Below are positions 35,945-46,069 of a stretch of DNA of 64,000 nt, in pieces. The stretch's first letter is position 1, and the number at the start of each line of letters is the position of its first letter. This DNA is from Syngnathus acus. Taxonomy: Eukaryota > Chordata > Actinopteri > Syngnathiformes > Syngnathidae. The DNA is taken from NCBI RefSeq assembly GCF_901709675.1, contig NW_023590225.1, positions 1-64,000 on the forward strand. The letters run 5' to 3'. The notes beneath the pieces are model-generated. The model did no database searches and was not told the origin of the DNA. It was given only the letters and a program-made list of their open reading frames with translations. The translations under genes were made by a program, and so were the position numbers.

Positions 35945-36062
35945 GTAGACCACGCTCCGGGGCTTGATCGACCCCGGCGGGGCCTCCCTTGGGCGAGGGT
36001 GTCTGGTGATAATGGCCGAAACACTCTAAGACCCCAAGGTCCACTACTGATGAGGTGTCTAC
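35945..36062 (+). ncRNA. Folded RNA module, copy 5 (one extra C)
   Basis: GTAGACCAC instead of GTAGACAC puts a bulge in the outer stem. This is the only stem-changing difference among the copies. Confidence 0.5.
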
Positions 36063-36462
36063 AAAATTTTGACATCCAAATTACCTACAACAATGACCCT
36101 TTCTAAACAAAACAGTTTTTTTAACAAAAATAGATTTATGGAAAAAAAATATATTAGTTCAAACACAACTAAGGGTTAATGGACACAATTAATACAAGGG
36201 TGGTCGAAAAAAGAAGAGAAAGAGAATGACCTCTAACCCTAACCCCTGACCTCTAACCCTAGCCTTGACCCATAACCCCTAATCCTTAGCCCTAGCCCTA
36301 CTAACCATACTAACCCTAACCCCTGACCCCTAACCTTAACCCCTAATTCTAACCCCTAACCCTAACCCCTAAATCCTAACCCTTGACCCCTAGCCCTGAT
36401 CCTACTAACCCTAACCCCTGACCCTAACCCCTAACCCCTGACCCTTACCCTAAACCTAACCT

Positions 36463-36838
36463 TAATCTCTAAGGAAAACAGTTGATTAAATATAAAAACA
36501 AAACATTAGGTCAAGAATAATGCAAAGTGAATAGGCATAATGTAATCCAAGGTTGGAAGGGTAGGTGAGTTTCTCTCAATTTTTTTTCTCTCTCAACTTT
36601 TTTTCCATCTTGCTGGCCGAAGACCTGGGTAGCGCCTCAGCTACTCGGGGGAGGTTCTGGCAGAGGTGCAGTCACACTTCGCCGTCCTTCGTACCCAATC
36701 CAGATTTTATGTGACCTGGTACGGCGGGTTTACTGCGGGGACATGCGTAGGCCCGTGCCTTCCGTTGCCTTCTATCTAACCGACAGGGTCGGCGGACCCT
36801 TTGGGGAAGGTTTAGCGAGACAAACTCAAAATACCTAA
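36463..36838 (+). mobile_element. Solo PLE pseudo-LTR joined to telomeric repeat
   Basis: It has the start TAATCTCTAAGG and the body of a pseudo-LTR, but stops at AAATACCTAACC, where intact copies continue AGCCAGTGCC. Regular CCCTAA follows directly. The same stop occurs at 46,632 and 48,629. Confidence 0.8.
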
Positions 36839-36954
36839 CCCTAACCCTAACCCTAACCCTAACCCTAACCCTAACCCTAACCCTAACCCTAACCCTAACC
36901 CCTAACCCTAACCCTAACCCTAACCCTAACCCTAACCCTAACCCTAACCCTAAC
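36832..36954 (+). repeat. Telomeric (CCCTAA)n tract
   Basis: About 20 hexamers with one CCCCTAA. It lies between a solo pseudo-LTR and a 1.12-kb-family fragment. Confidence 0.95.
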
Positions 36955-37530
36955 CATGGAGGAGGAAACAGCTCCCCATGCAATTAAACTAAACCAAATT
37001 TAGGGACAATTCCTGTGTGCCAGACCTGAGGAAGGCACAAAAGATGCCGAAACGTTGTCGATGGTCACACAGATGTACAAAGTAGCGCAAAATGACGCCA
37101 GTAGAAACCAATTGGAAGCAAATAATAAATTACCCACGCTCTACCCAGATAGGAGAGCGCATGGATGCCGCACAGAGCAAGATGCTCTCGCTCCACCCAA
37201 ATAGGGGAGTCGAATGATTGTGCGAGGTACGTATATAGGGTTGAACGCAAACGCAGCTGTCAATCCTACTTGCCAAATCGAGACTCATTATTAAATATAT
37301 AACAAAGGCGACCGGATAGGTAATGTACAATCAAAAACATACAAACAGTGAGCACAAACACGTGCCCAAGGTCAAAATGATCTTTATTAGGCCCTAATTG
37401 GTCCTGGCCAGCATGGCTGGCGCGGCCGCAGCGGGCAGGATGCTCTGGAGCTGGTTGTGGGGTGCGGGCCAGGATGGTAGGACCGTGCCTTTGCTCCTCT
37501 CCTTCGGGGGAGGAACTCCATATATCATCC
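36955..37530 (+). mobile_element. 1.12-kb-family fragment flanked by telomeric repeat
   Basis: Starts at CCATGGAGGAGG (just after the promoter region of the unit), includes a hammerhead-like motif, and ends in CATATATCATCC before telomeric repeat. It matches the diverged subtype at 3,011-3,430 better than the array consensus. Confidence 0.85.
37015..37070 (+). ncRNA. Hammerhead-like motif of the isolated fragment
   Basis: Core CTGAGGA, stem II GGCA/TGCC, GAAAC, GTC and both stem I strands are all preserved. The loop is CACAAAAGA, as in unit 3. Confidence 0.7.
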
Positions 37531-37592
37531 TAACCCTAACCCTAACCCTAACCCTAACCCTAACCCTAACCCTAACCCTAACCCTAACCCTA
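37529..37592 (+). repeat. Short telomeric tract
   Basis: About 10 regular hexamers between the 1.12-kb-family fragment and a PLE 3' end starting TACAACAATGACCC. Confidence 0.95.
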
Positions 37593-38049
37593 CAACAATG
37601 ACCCTTTCTAAACAAAACAGTTTTTTTTAACAAAAATAGATTTATGAAATAATATATTGGTTCAAACACAACTAAGGGTTAATGGACACAATTAATACAA
37701 GGGTGGTCTTGTATTTAAGACAAGGATGGTTTTGTATTTGAGACGAGGAGGTCTTGTAGGTCGGTACTTTTCTGTAACTTTTCACTGTTTTTCCGTTTGG
37801 CTGGTTAGGGACCTGGGTGGCGCCTCGGCTGCCCGGAGTAGATTCTGGCGGAGTTGCGTTCTCACTTGGCCATCCTTCGTACCGAAAAAGAGATAGAAAA
37901 ACAATCCAGATTTGGTAATACCTGGTACGGCGAGGTTTACTGCAGGGAATATACGCTGGTCGGTGCCTTCTGTGGCCCTTTGTCTGGCCGGCGGGGTCGG
38001 CGGATCCTTTAGGGAAGGTATGGTGAGACAAATTCAAAATACCTAACCT
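37593..38049 (+). mobile_element. 5'-truncated PLE 3' end with 3' pseudo-LTR module
   Basis: It begins 5-10 bp past the folded module of a PLE 3' UTR and continues into a block at ~37,780-38,047 homologous to the 5' pseudo-LTR (GACCTGGGTGGCGCCTCGGCT against GACCTGGGTAGCGCCTCAGCT). It ends AAATACCTAACC. This copy shows that the PLE carries the module at both ends. Confidence 0.82.
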
Positions 38050-38280
38050 CTAACCCTAACCCCTGACCTCTAACCCTAACCCTAACCTTGACCCCTAACC
38101 CCTAATCCTAACCCCTAGCCCTGACCCTCCTAACCCTAACCCCTGACCCCTAACCTTAACCCCTAATCCTAACCCTTGACCCCTAGCCCTGCCCCTACTA
38201 ACCCTAACCCCTAACCCGGACCCTAATCCCTAACCCCTGATCCCTAGCCCTGACCCTAACCCTGACCCTAACCCTAACCT
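38042..38280 (+). repeat. Degenerate telomere-like repeat
   Basis: CCTCTAACCCTAACCCCTGACC-type repeats, related to but not identical with the tails of the tandem copies. They lie between a PLE 3' end and the 5' pseudo-LTR of the near full-length element. Confidence 0.9.
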
Positions 38281-38354
38281 TAATCTCTAAGGAAAACAGT
38301 GGGTTGAATATAAAAACAAAACATTAGGTCAGGAATAAGGCAAAGTGAATAGGC

Positions 38355-38497
38355 GGCACCGCTGCTGCTCACTGCTCCCCTCTCCCCCAGGGGATGGATT
38401 AAAATCACACGGGGATGGGTTAAATGCAGAGGACAAATTTCACCACACCCAGGTGTGTGTGTGACGATCATTGGGACTTTAATCTTTAATCTTTTTA
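38355..38497. mobile_element. Short fish SINE/LINE 3'-tail insertion in the pseudo-LTR
   Basis: About 143 bp interrupt GAATAGG...ATAATGTAATCC, which is continuous in other copies. The insert holds the CACTGCTCCCC, AAATGCAGAGGACAAATTTC and GTGTGTGTGTGACGATCATT segments that I recognise as a very common fish SINE/LINE tail. It ends in TTTAATC repeats. Confidence 0.7.
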
Positions 38498-39213
38498 ATA
38501 ATGTAATCCAAGGTTGGAATTTTAAGTTGGTGGTTTCTCTGATTTTTTTCCCTCACTTTTCACATTTTTTTCCATCTTGCTGGCCGAAGACCTGGGTAGC
38601 GCCTCAGCTACTCGGGGGAGGTTCTGGCAGAGGTGCATTCTCACTTCGCCGTCCTTCGTACCCAATCCAGATTTTATGTGACCTGGTACGGCGGGTTTAC
38701 TGCGGGGACATGCGTAGGCCCGTGCCTTCCGTTGCCTTCTATCTAACCGACAGGGTCGGCGGACCCTTTGGGGAAGGTTTAGCGAGACAAACTCAAAATA
38801 CCTAACCAGCCAGTGCCCTTCGGACACCCGAGTATTACCTTAAGCCAAATTATCGGGTCGCATACTTTTCTAATTTTCCCGTTTCCCTGATATTTTCACC
38901 CTCTCGTCCCTCCTCCCCTTCTCTTAAGGGTAGAAGAGGGACACCACCACGTGTCGGGGTTTTGGTCGAGATGCAGTCACATTTCCCATGACCTGTCCGT
39001 GGACTCTCCTTTTCTTTATTTTTCTCTAACGCTTACTTTCTTGTTAAATAACTTCTCCCTCCCGTCCCTCCTCCCCTTCTGTCAAGGGTCGGAGAGGGAG
39101 AGGACCACGGGTTGGGTTTTGGTAGAGATGGCCTCATTTCCCATTGCCTTTCCGTGGTCTCTCTCTTTTATGTTTCTCTAATTCTCATTTTCTCTTTATT
39201 GGTTAGGATAAAA

Positions 39214-40650
39214 ATGACGCAGAGAGACGAGTTTGGGAGCCTGGTTAGAGCCATCTTTAGACTCTACAAGTTGCAGTGGAACACATGGAATCTGGGTGAA
39301 CAGAGAGGTACTACAACTCAACACCTGAGGCGTCTACAGGACCGACTTGGGAAAGCGGTGACCCCCGGTCAACCCAAGCCAGACACAACCAAGCGTTTGA
39401 CCGACATTGCACGTACCTGGGGTGAGTCCGCTTCTCAGATTTTACAAGAGCACAATGAACAGGAGGAACAATCCCTAAGAAGGAAAATAGGCTCCCTTCC
39501 TTCAGTTGAGGGATCAAGAGCGTGGCAAGTGGCCCAGCGTTGGGTCCTCAGACGCTACCGTGTGGTCAACCCGCAAGTGGCGTCAGCAACAGTGGCAGTG
39601 CTGGAATCCCTAGGGATGACAGGACCTCTCCCATTGCTACCTGAGAGGAGGAGGATGAGACGGCGAGTACGGAGGCCCAGGAAGAAGAAACCTGAGAAGT
39701 CCAGCTCCACAGTTGAACCATGTTCCCTCACTCAACAAGGTGAAGTTAGGAAGACTAAGAAAAAGAGAAAGAAGAATAAGAAGCTCACCCACCACTCAGT
39801 GGAACAGGGAGATACCCAACACACAGAGGAATTGAAAGCGCCCGAAACGACTTACCTGGACCAGCAGATGGAAGACTCACATTCACCGACTGAAGAGGGA
39901 AATTCGCCAGCTTCTGACGAACCAACGACAGACACTCTGATGAAGCGCGTGGAAGAAATAAGGAAGAAATACCTGGAACCTAGCCTTAACTGGTTAGGTA
40001 CACCAATGAAGAGGAAAGACACAACACAACCGACAATACTGGAAACAACATTCTTCCAGTCGCGTGACACACAAACCGAACCACAATCAAGGTACACCAG
40101 ACACGAACATGGAGGGAATAAAAGGGCAAATTGGTTTTTATTTCCCCAGAGAAAATGGTTGATTGTAGGAGATTCCAACTTGGCTAAGTTGCCGAAAATC
40201 GAAGATTGCGAAGTACAAGTGGACTGTTATCCAGGAGCTAAAATCAGCCATGGGATTCACCTACTCAAGAACAGAACTGCAACCTCTCCCAATGTGCAAG
40301 GGGTCATTTTGTCCTTTGGGCTTAACAATAGGGGTAGAGTCATCCCAATATTCACATCGAAGGAGATAGCCAGATTGCTAGGAGCAGCTAAGGCCACTTT
40401 TCCCTATGCTAAAATATTCCTTCCTAGAATTAATTATTCCCACTCACTTCCATCTGAGATCCAAGCCAACCTTAGGGAACTGAATGAAATAATAGAGGAA
40501 ACGGGGCATTCGATTCAACGTTTACCATCAAGACTATTTACAACAGGACCGGACAACATCCATTGGACAACGGGAACGGCGGGAGAGATGTGGGAAATGT
40601 GGAAAAAGAATTTTTTTTGGGAAAAAGCCTCCCCCCACCCAAGAAGATGA
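39214..40650 (+). CDS. PLE ORF1: basic protein with C-terminal SGNH-hydrolase-like domain
   Basis: 478 residues from ATG 39,214 (AAAAATGACG). The open frame extends 34 codons further upstream, but this ATG matches the N-terminus of the related copy at 63,914. Residues ~144-190 are rich in Arg/Lys (nucleic-acid binding or nuclear localisation, inferred). Residues ~313-465 show SGNH hydrolase blocks in order: VGDSN (Ser321), Gly341 in YPGAK, GLNN (Asn371), and DNIH (Asp447, His450). All catalytic positions are present. Esterase-type ORF1 domains are known from CR1/L2 LINEs and from giant telomeric PLEs of rotifers. Here it lies directly before a PLE RT. Enzyme activity and substrate are unknown. 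The stop TGA overlaps the ORF2 ATG. Confidence 0.85.
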   Translation: MTQRDEFGSLVRAIFRLYKLQWNTWNLGEQRGTTTQHLRRLQDRLGKAVTPGQPKPDTTKRLTDIARTWGESASQILQEHNEQEEQSLRRKIGSLPSVEGSRAWQVAQRWVLRRYRVVNPQVASATVAVLESLGMTGPLPLLPERRRMRRRVRRPRKKKPEKSSSTVEPCSLTQQGEVRKTKKKRKKNKKLTHHSVEQGDTQHTEELKAPETTYLDQQMEDSHSPTEEGNSPASDEPTTDTLMKRVEEIRKKYLEPSLNWLGTPMKRKDTTQPTILETTFFQSRDTQTEPQSRYTRHEHGGNKRANWFLFPQRKWLIVGDSNLAKLPKIEDCEVQVDCYPGAKISHGIHLLKNRTATSPNVQGVILSFGLNNRGRVIPIFTSKEIARLLGAAKATFPYAKIFLPRINYSHSLPSEIQANLRELNEIIEETGHSIQRLPSRLFTTGPDNIHWTTGTAGEMWEMWKKNFFWEKASPHPRR

Positions 40651-42824
40651 CCATGACTGATCCGGTGGTCAACCTGTCGACCTCCTTTAGTTTGACAAAA
40701 CATCATAGGGAGCTGCTGGAAAAGGGACTTACATTCGTCCCCAGCACAACCATAATGAATGACCAGAGGAAGATCACCAAGGCCCATGTGCGACGGTACC
40801 ATAGAAGGTTAAAACTAGACTCTTATTTTGGAAATTCGAAGAAGGCAGCACCACCCAAATTCCAGTTGGCTTCAACGTGGGAACCTAAAGATGATGAAGT
40901 ACCTGGGGAGATAAAAGTATTAATACGCAAAGACAGAGCGGTCCTAAAACAAGTGGAAGTCCCAAAGGAGAGGCCAAATTTGACAGAAGGTGAAAGAAAA
41001 GCCCTGGACGAATTAATTTTGGCAGAGGGATTGATTATCAAGCCAGCAGATAAAGGGTCAGCGGTGGTCATTATGGACCGAAACACTTACGTGAGAGAGG
41101 CACATCGACAACTTCACAATACGGAGTATTACCATTCGATTCCAACACCGATTTATCCAAATACAGAAAGGTTAGTCCACGGGATATTAGATCAAATGAA
41201 GAAAGAGCATCACATTACTAAAAAACAATTATTGTATTTAAAAGGAACGTCCCCGCCACGTCCGAGATACTTCTATCTACTACCCAAGATTCATAAAGAC
41301 CCGGCATTGTGGCCCTGGCCCTACGTAATGCCACCGGGACGCCCCATCGTATCAGACTGTAGTAGCGAATCCTACGGCTCGGCTGAGCTAGTGGATTATT
41401 ACTTGAATCCCTTGTCAGTTCTACATCCGAGTTACATCAAAGATACCAATGATTTTGTTTTGAAAGTACGGGCCTTAACTTTGCCACAGACTTGTTGGTT
41501 GTTTTCCATGGATGTTGAAAATTTGTATACGAATATTGAAACTGCTAAGGGTTTGGAGGCGGTACGCAAAGTTTTGGCACGGAATCCGATTTTGGGCCGC
41601 CCGGATGAACACATTTTGACACTGTTAGAACTCAACTTGACTAAGAATGATTTTCAATTTGACAATGAGTGTTTTTTGCAGGTCAAAGGAACGGCAATGG
41701 GAAAGCGTTTCTCTCCAGCCTATGCCAATATCTATATGGCTGAATGGGAGGAGAACGCCTTGGCACAATGCGCTAGGAAACCTATAGCTTACCTGAGGTT
41801 CTTAGATGACATTTGGGGAATTTGGAGTGGTTCCAGGGAAGAATTTGACATATTTCTTAAAACCTTAAATGACCACCACCCTTCAATTAATCTGACAGCG
41901 CAGATTAGCGAGAGAGAAATTAATTTTCTTGACACAACTACATATAAGGGACCGGAATTTAATACAACAGGGGGACTGGAGGTCCGGGTATTTTTCAAAT
42001 CCACAGATACTCATGCGCTACTACACAAAAAGAGTTTTCATCCTCGACACACGTTTGGGGGTTTGGTTTATTCGCAACTCTTGAGATTCGGGAGAATTTG
42101 CACTCGCACAGAAGATAAGGAAGAAGCGACCAATGTCTTGTTCAGATCATTACGACAACGGGGTTATTCTCGGTCATTTCTTCGTACGATTAAACTACAA
42201 ACAAAGAAAGGGAGAAGAGGGGACACTCAGGGTGTTAAAAAGATGATACTTCCTCTAATTTCGACCTACAACTCTTACACAGTCAATGTTCACAGAAAAA
42301 TTAAACAGAATTTGGAAGCGTCAACGCTGACTGACCTGAAGGCGAGACATAAGGTGGTTTCGGCCTTCAAAAGGAATCCAAATTTAAAAGATTTGTTGGT
42401 AAGCACTAAAATGAAAAGTAGGTCCTCTCGTACGATCACAAGATCAACAGGAGTGGTAACAGACTCTCAGAAGAAAGAACATTTCTTCACACAGGCGGGT
42501 AAGGCCTTGTCTACGCGGAACGCGGTCTACTGCATGAGCTGTCGGTTGTGTGGGGTTATGTATGTGGGACAGACTCGAAATGATGTTAGAAGCAGATTGC
42601 ATTCACACCGCTATAACATCACACATAACCAGAAGGGTGACACTCATGTAGTGCGTCATTTCCGCCTGCACGGGTTACATAACTTGAGAATACGAATTTT
42701 AGAGAGCTGTGCGGGTTGGACACATAGGGACAGGCACAACGCGGAAATGAGATGGGTCAAGAGGTTGAGAACTAAATATCCACTAGGACTTAATTTAACA
42801 GCAACGGAAGCTGAAAACACTTGA
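40647..42824 (+). CDS. PLE ORF2: reverse transcriptase with C-terminal GIY-YIG endonuclease
   Basis: 725 residues from ATG 40,647. The N-terminal RT part has KPADKGSAVVIMDR (132-145), LLPKIHK (211-217), motif A SMDVENLYTN (Asp289), motif B GTAMGKRFSPAYAN (348-361) and motif C FLDDIW (Asp387-Asp388). These are PLE signatures and not LINE or LTR ones. The tail has a Cys cluster C629/C632/C635, then a GIY-YIG domain read from AVYCMSC (626-632) and MYVGQTR (638-644), Arg residues at 648/650, and the HNAEMRW block with Glu700 as the likely metal ligand. No stop or frameshift, so it is probably competent. It would copy element RNA from a nicked or exposed 3' end. Translation probably couples to ORF1 through the ATGA overlap. 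I did not fix the PLE subfamily (Neptune/Poseidon-type relatives in fish are the obvious comparison). Confidence 0.93.
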   Translation: MTMTDPVVNLSTSFSLTKHHRELLEKGLTFVPSTTIMNDQRKITKAHVRRYHRRLKLDSYFGNSKKAAPPKFQLASTWEPKDDEVPGEIKVLIRKDRAVLKQVEVPKERPNLTEGERKALDELILAEGLIIKPADKGSAVVIMDRNTYVREAHRQLHNTEYYHSIPTPIYPNTERLVHGILDQMKKEHHITKKQLLYLKGTSPPRPRYFYLLPKIHKDPALWPWPYVMPPGRPIVSDCSSESYGSAELVDYYLNPLSVLHPSYIKDTNDFVLKVRALTLPQTCWLFSMDVENLYTNIETAKGLEAVRKVLARNPILGRPDEHILTLLELNLTKNDFQFDNECFLQVKGTAMGKRFSPAYANIYMAEWEENALAQCARKPIAYLRFLDDIWGIWSGSREEFDIFLKTLNDHHPSINLTAQISEREINFLDTTTYKGPEFNTTGGLEVRVFFKSTDTHALLHKKSFHPRHTFGGLVYSQLLRFGRICTRTEDKEEATNVLFRSLRQRGYSRSFLRTIKLQTKKGRRGDTQGVKKMILPLISTYNSYTVNVHRKIKQNLEASTLTDLKARHKVVSAFKRNPNLKDLLVSTKMKSRSSRTITRSTGVVTDSQKKEHFFTQAGKALSTRNAVYCMSCRLCGVMYVGQTRNDVRSRLHSHRYNITHNQKGDTHVVRHFRLHGLHNLRIRILESCAGWTHRDRHNAEMRWVKRLRTKYPLGLNLTATEAENT

Positions 42825-45800
42825 AAGGAAAAAGGAATAAAGAAAGAGAGTGAGGGAGGTTGGGGGGAATATTAATCATTCTGGATTTATGGTTTGGTGG
42901 GGCGGTTTGTGGGTTGGGAGGCGGCCGAAAGGATGTTGGACCAGGACTGAAAGTGAATGAGGAACTTAGCCCTGACAGGAGGACGATTTTATGCGTCACA
43001 CCCGGGGGCTCCTGACACTTTCCATTTAGTCAAAAGTCTAACCCTGATTGGCTGGGTTTCCTAACAACATAAACAAAGAGTCCAACTCGGACACCAAATT
43101 CTAATTTTCATCTTCAATTGTAACAAACTCTAACATTAATTTTAACACCCAATCAATGCGCAAAACTTAAATAAAGTTGTATTTTAAAAAAAAGATGACC
43201 TAATCCTAATTCTGACCTTGACCCTTGACCCTATTCCCAACCCCTAACTCCAAATGGATTAGGAAATTTTACCCAATTTCAACAAGATTAATCTAAACTG
43301 AACCTTAATTCGATTCTAAATGCAATGAACTTCCAGACTAAATTTTTAAATCCAATCAAATATAAACATTTACGATTTAATTTAATTAAATTACAAAACG
43401 AAAAGGCGAAACTATAATCGAATCACAATTTTTATTTTAAAGCAGGCCCTAAAAGAAAAAAAAGAAAAAAAAGAAGAATTTTTCTTCAAACGCATAAAGG
43501 AAAACATTGGACGTGATGAGACACTGGAGGGCGCCCTTGACACATTAAATCGCGTTGGTACCAACGGACCTCAGTTAGACGTGAATATTATGGACTTAAT
43601 ATTATCCTTTGAATTTAGAAACGAGTAAGTTGGAAAACACTATTAAATAGTATTAAGAGGTTTTTCAATAAGTTTGATTCTAATCGAATTTTGGAACGAA
43701 TGCTTTGGTTGGCATGATTGCTGGCGGAGGGTTGCTCTGATGTACGGCGAAAAAAAAGGTGGGGGTCACTTCCGGTTTGGCTAATGTTTACTAGCTGCCT
43801 TGTATACGAGACTATTGATTACACATACGGAGTTGGATTAAGGTGAGTGAGTGTTTTTTAACGGACACAAGTGAACGGATAGTGCAAATAAACAATACCA
43901 ATCTAAATGTATTCTATTATTTTCATCGGGAGGAGTAATTTTAATAATGTTATGTGTTATCGGGGGCCGCCATGACTTTGGCAAGGGCTTATGGGTATTT
44001 CCTAGTTGCTAATGCTCGCTAGCTGCGGTACGCATAGGACGATATCGCTCCAAATAGGTGACTAGTTCGGTGATATATGTTGAATTTACGGCCGAATGGG
44101 ACCGGGTGTCAATACAGGAACGGGCTCATGAGGTTAAAACAAAAATTATTTGTTCGTTATTGATTTACGAAAGGACTTAGGTATTATTAGTGTCTATGGG
44201 CGGCGCCATTGTTTTGGGGCTGGGGCTTATGGGTGCTTCCGCATTGCTAATGCTCATAACATTAGCTACGATACGCCTACAGCTATTTCGTTACAAATAT
44301 ACGATCTTATTAATGTTATAAATTAATTTTACGGATGAATGGAATCGGGTAAAATACTTTAATAATACCAGGGGATTTGTGGACATTTTATTCCATTTTG
44401 ATCGTTGTTTGGGAGAGATGATGTTGTGGAAGATAGGGGGATTACAGAAGCGGCCGGAGTAACGGACAGGAGTTTACGAGTACTTCTGGGGGGTTGGTAC
44501 CTAGGAGTATCGCGATTTACGTTGATTTGTATTGCTAAATGTACGATTTGATTTAATAAAAAATATGAATTGAATTTTTAATAAAAAACTATGAATTGAA
44601 TTTACATTTGAATGTTTTGCGACTAACACAATTAAAGAGTGCCAATAGGTTATGGCCGAATTTTTTGGTGCTTGTCAGTTGAATGGGGGGGGGGGGGCGT
44701 GGTTGGATGACGAGAGCCGCCACGATGATTCGCCTAGGCTCTTTGAGGGGGACGTTCGACGGTGGCGCTGTGACTCAGGAGAGTGGCACGGGGAAAGACC
44801 TTCTTTCAAGGTAATATGTGATTACTCCGATTCCTTGAGAGAAAATGGTGAACCATTTTTAGTCGCTAAAGCTACGCTACGCTTCACTACACTATGCTAC
44901 GCTTAACGGGGATGTTAACCGGTAGTATGCTAAGCTAAACTATGCGTTGTTAGCCCTTTATTATGTTGTACCGAACTTACGTCATGCCCTATTATGCCAA
45001 TGGGTGGTGTTAATTAGCTTAGCTAGGCTATCATTTGCTCTGCTATGGAGTCTTAGACAAGTTAGAATTTTAGTGTTTAGAGTGGTTTTTTTTAACAGGT
45101 TCTCGGGGGATTTATGAATTAACTATTTCCTTTGACATAAGCGGGATCGGATACATAGAAGGGGGCTTTAAAGGAGAAGTCAGTTACTTTTAACACGATT
45201 TAACCAAAAAAAAGGGGGCGCCAAAGAGGCCTCAATTGGTGGAAGGGAGATCCATAAGGGAGGCGGTGAGGTTTTTCTTCTCCCTAGTTTGGCCTCTGGG
45301 GGGCAACATTCTCTAATCTAAAAACATGGGCTTTCCAACGGACGGTTAGTTGGAAAAATATTTAGTTATGGTACAATGACAGAAAAAAAATGAAAGAGGA
45401 AAGTGATCCAACAGAGATTTGGTGGAAAATAACAACTTCTTTGATGACATAAAATTTATTAAGAGTGGAAATAATACTTTAAGCGTCATTAACACAGGTG
45501 GACCACATAGATTCCAATTTGCATTTATGAGAATAAGGGTGGTCCCCCAATAAAACTGAACTGTGGGAAAACAACATTAAGAGGGAAATAACAATAAATG
45601 GAATACAAAGGTTCATGTACGTTTAATAGTTTAACAAATCAATACAACAAAAGGACTAGAAGACGGACCAATTGATCTACTCTGTCTGCGTTAAAGCTGG
45701 ACAGTTGACTGGACAAGCTACTGGATTTTCAATTGACGAAGTAGACACACTCCGGGGCTTGATCGACCCCGGCGGGGCCTCCCTTGGGCGAGGGTGTCTG

Positions 45801-46069
45801 GTGATAATGGCCGAAACACTCTAAGACCCCAAGGTCCACTACTGATGAGGTGTCTACAAAATTTTGACATCCAAATTACCTACAACAATGACCCGTTCTA
45901 AACAAAACAGTTTTTTTAACAAAAATAGATTTATGAAATAATATATTGGTTCAAACACAACTAAGGGTTAATGGACACAATTAATACAAGGGTGGTCTGG
46001 TATTTAAGACAAGGGTGGGTTTGTATTTAAGACGAGGTGGCCTTGTAGGTCGGTACTTTTCTGTAAAAT
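42825..46069 (+). other. PLE 3' UTR, AT-rich, non-coding
   Basis: No convincing frame. From ~43,370 it matches the 3' UTR of the tandem copies. A ~590-bp stretch (about 44,850-45,430) with repeated CTACGCT motifs is absent from them. It ends in the folded module and a short remnant of the 3' pseudo-LTR module. Confidence 0.75.
45741..45857 (+). ncRNA. Folded RNA module in the near full-length PLE
   Basis: Present in the autonomous element at the same place near the 3' end. Only a loop-side change (ACACTCC for ACGCTCC) separates it from the tandem copies. Confidence 0.55.

Larger units (their letters stand above)
13273..36462 (+). repeat. Tandem array of five ~3.98-kb non-autonomous PLE derivatives
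   Basis: Copies begin at 13,273, 17,251, 21,229, 28,481 and 32,455. The period is ~3,975-4,010 bp once the LINE insertion in copy 3 is removed. Each copy has a 378-bp pseudo-LTR, a 5' UTR, a broken ORF1 N-terminal remnant, a 3' UTR and a degenerate telomeric tail. ORF2 and the SGNH part of ORF1 are missing. Head-to-tail tandems are typical of PLEs. Near-identity points to recent amplification from one deleted master. Confidence 0.92.
32455..36462 (+). mobile_element. Non-autonomous PLE derivative, copy 5, with poly-A expansion
   Basis: Same parts as copy 1, but the A-run after GTACGGCG (8 bases elsewhere) is 37 bases at 34,519-34,555. This accounts for the longer period of 4,008 bp. The folded module (35,945-36,062) has one extra C in its outer stem. 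Degenerate telomeric tail ~36,230-36,462. Confidence 0.88.
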
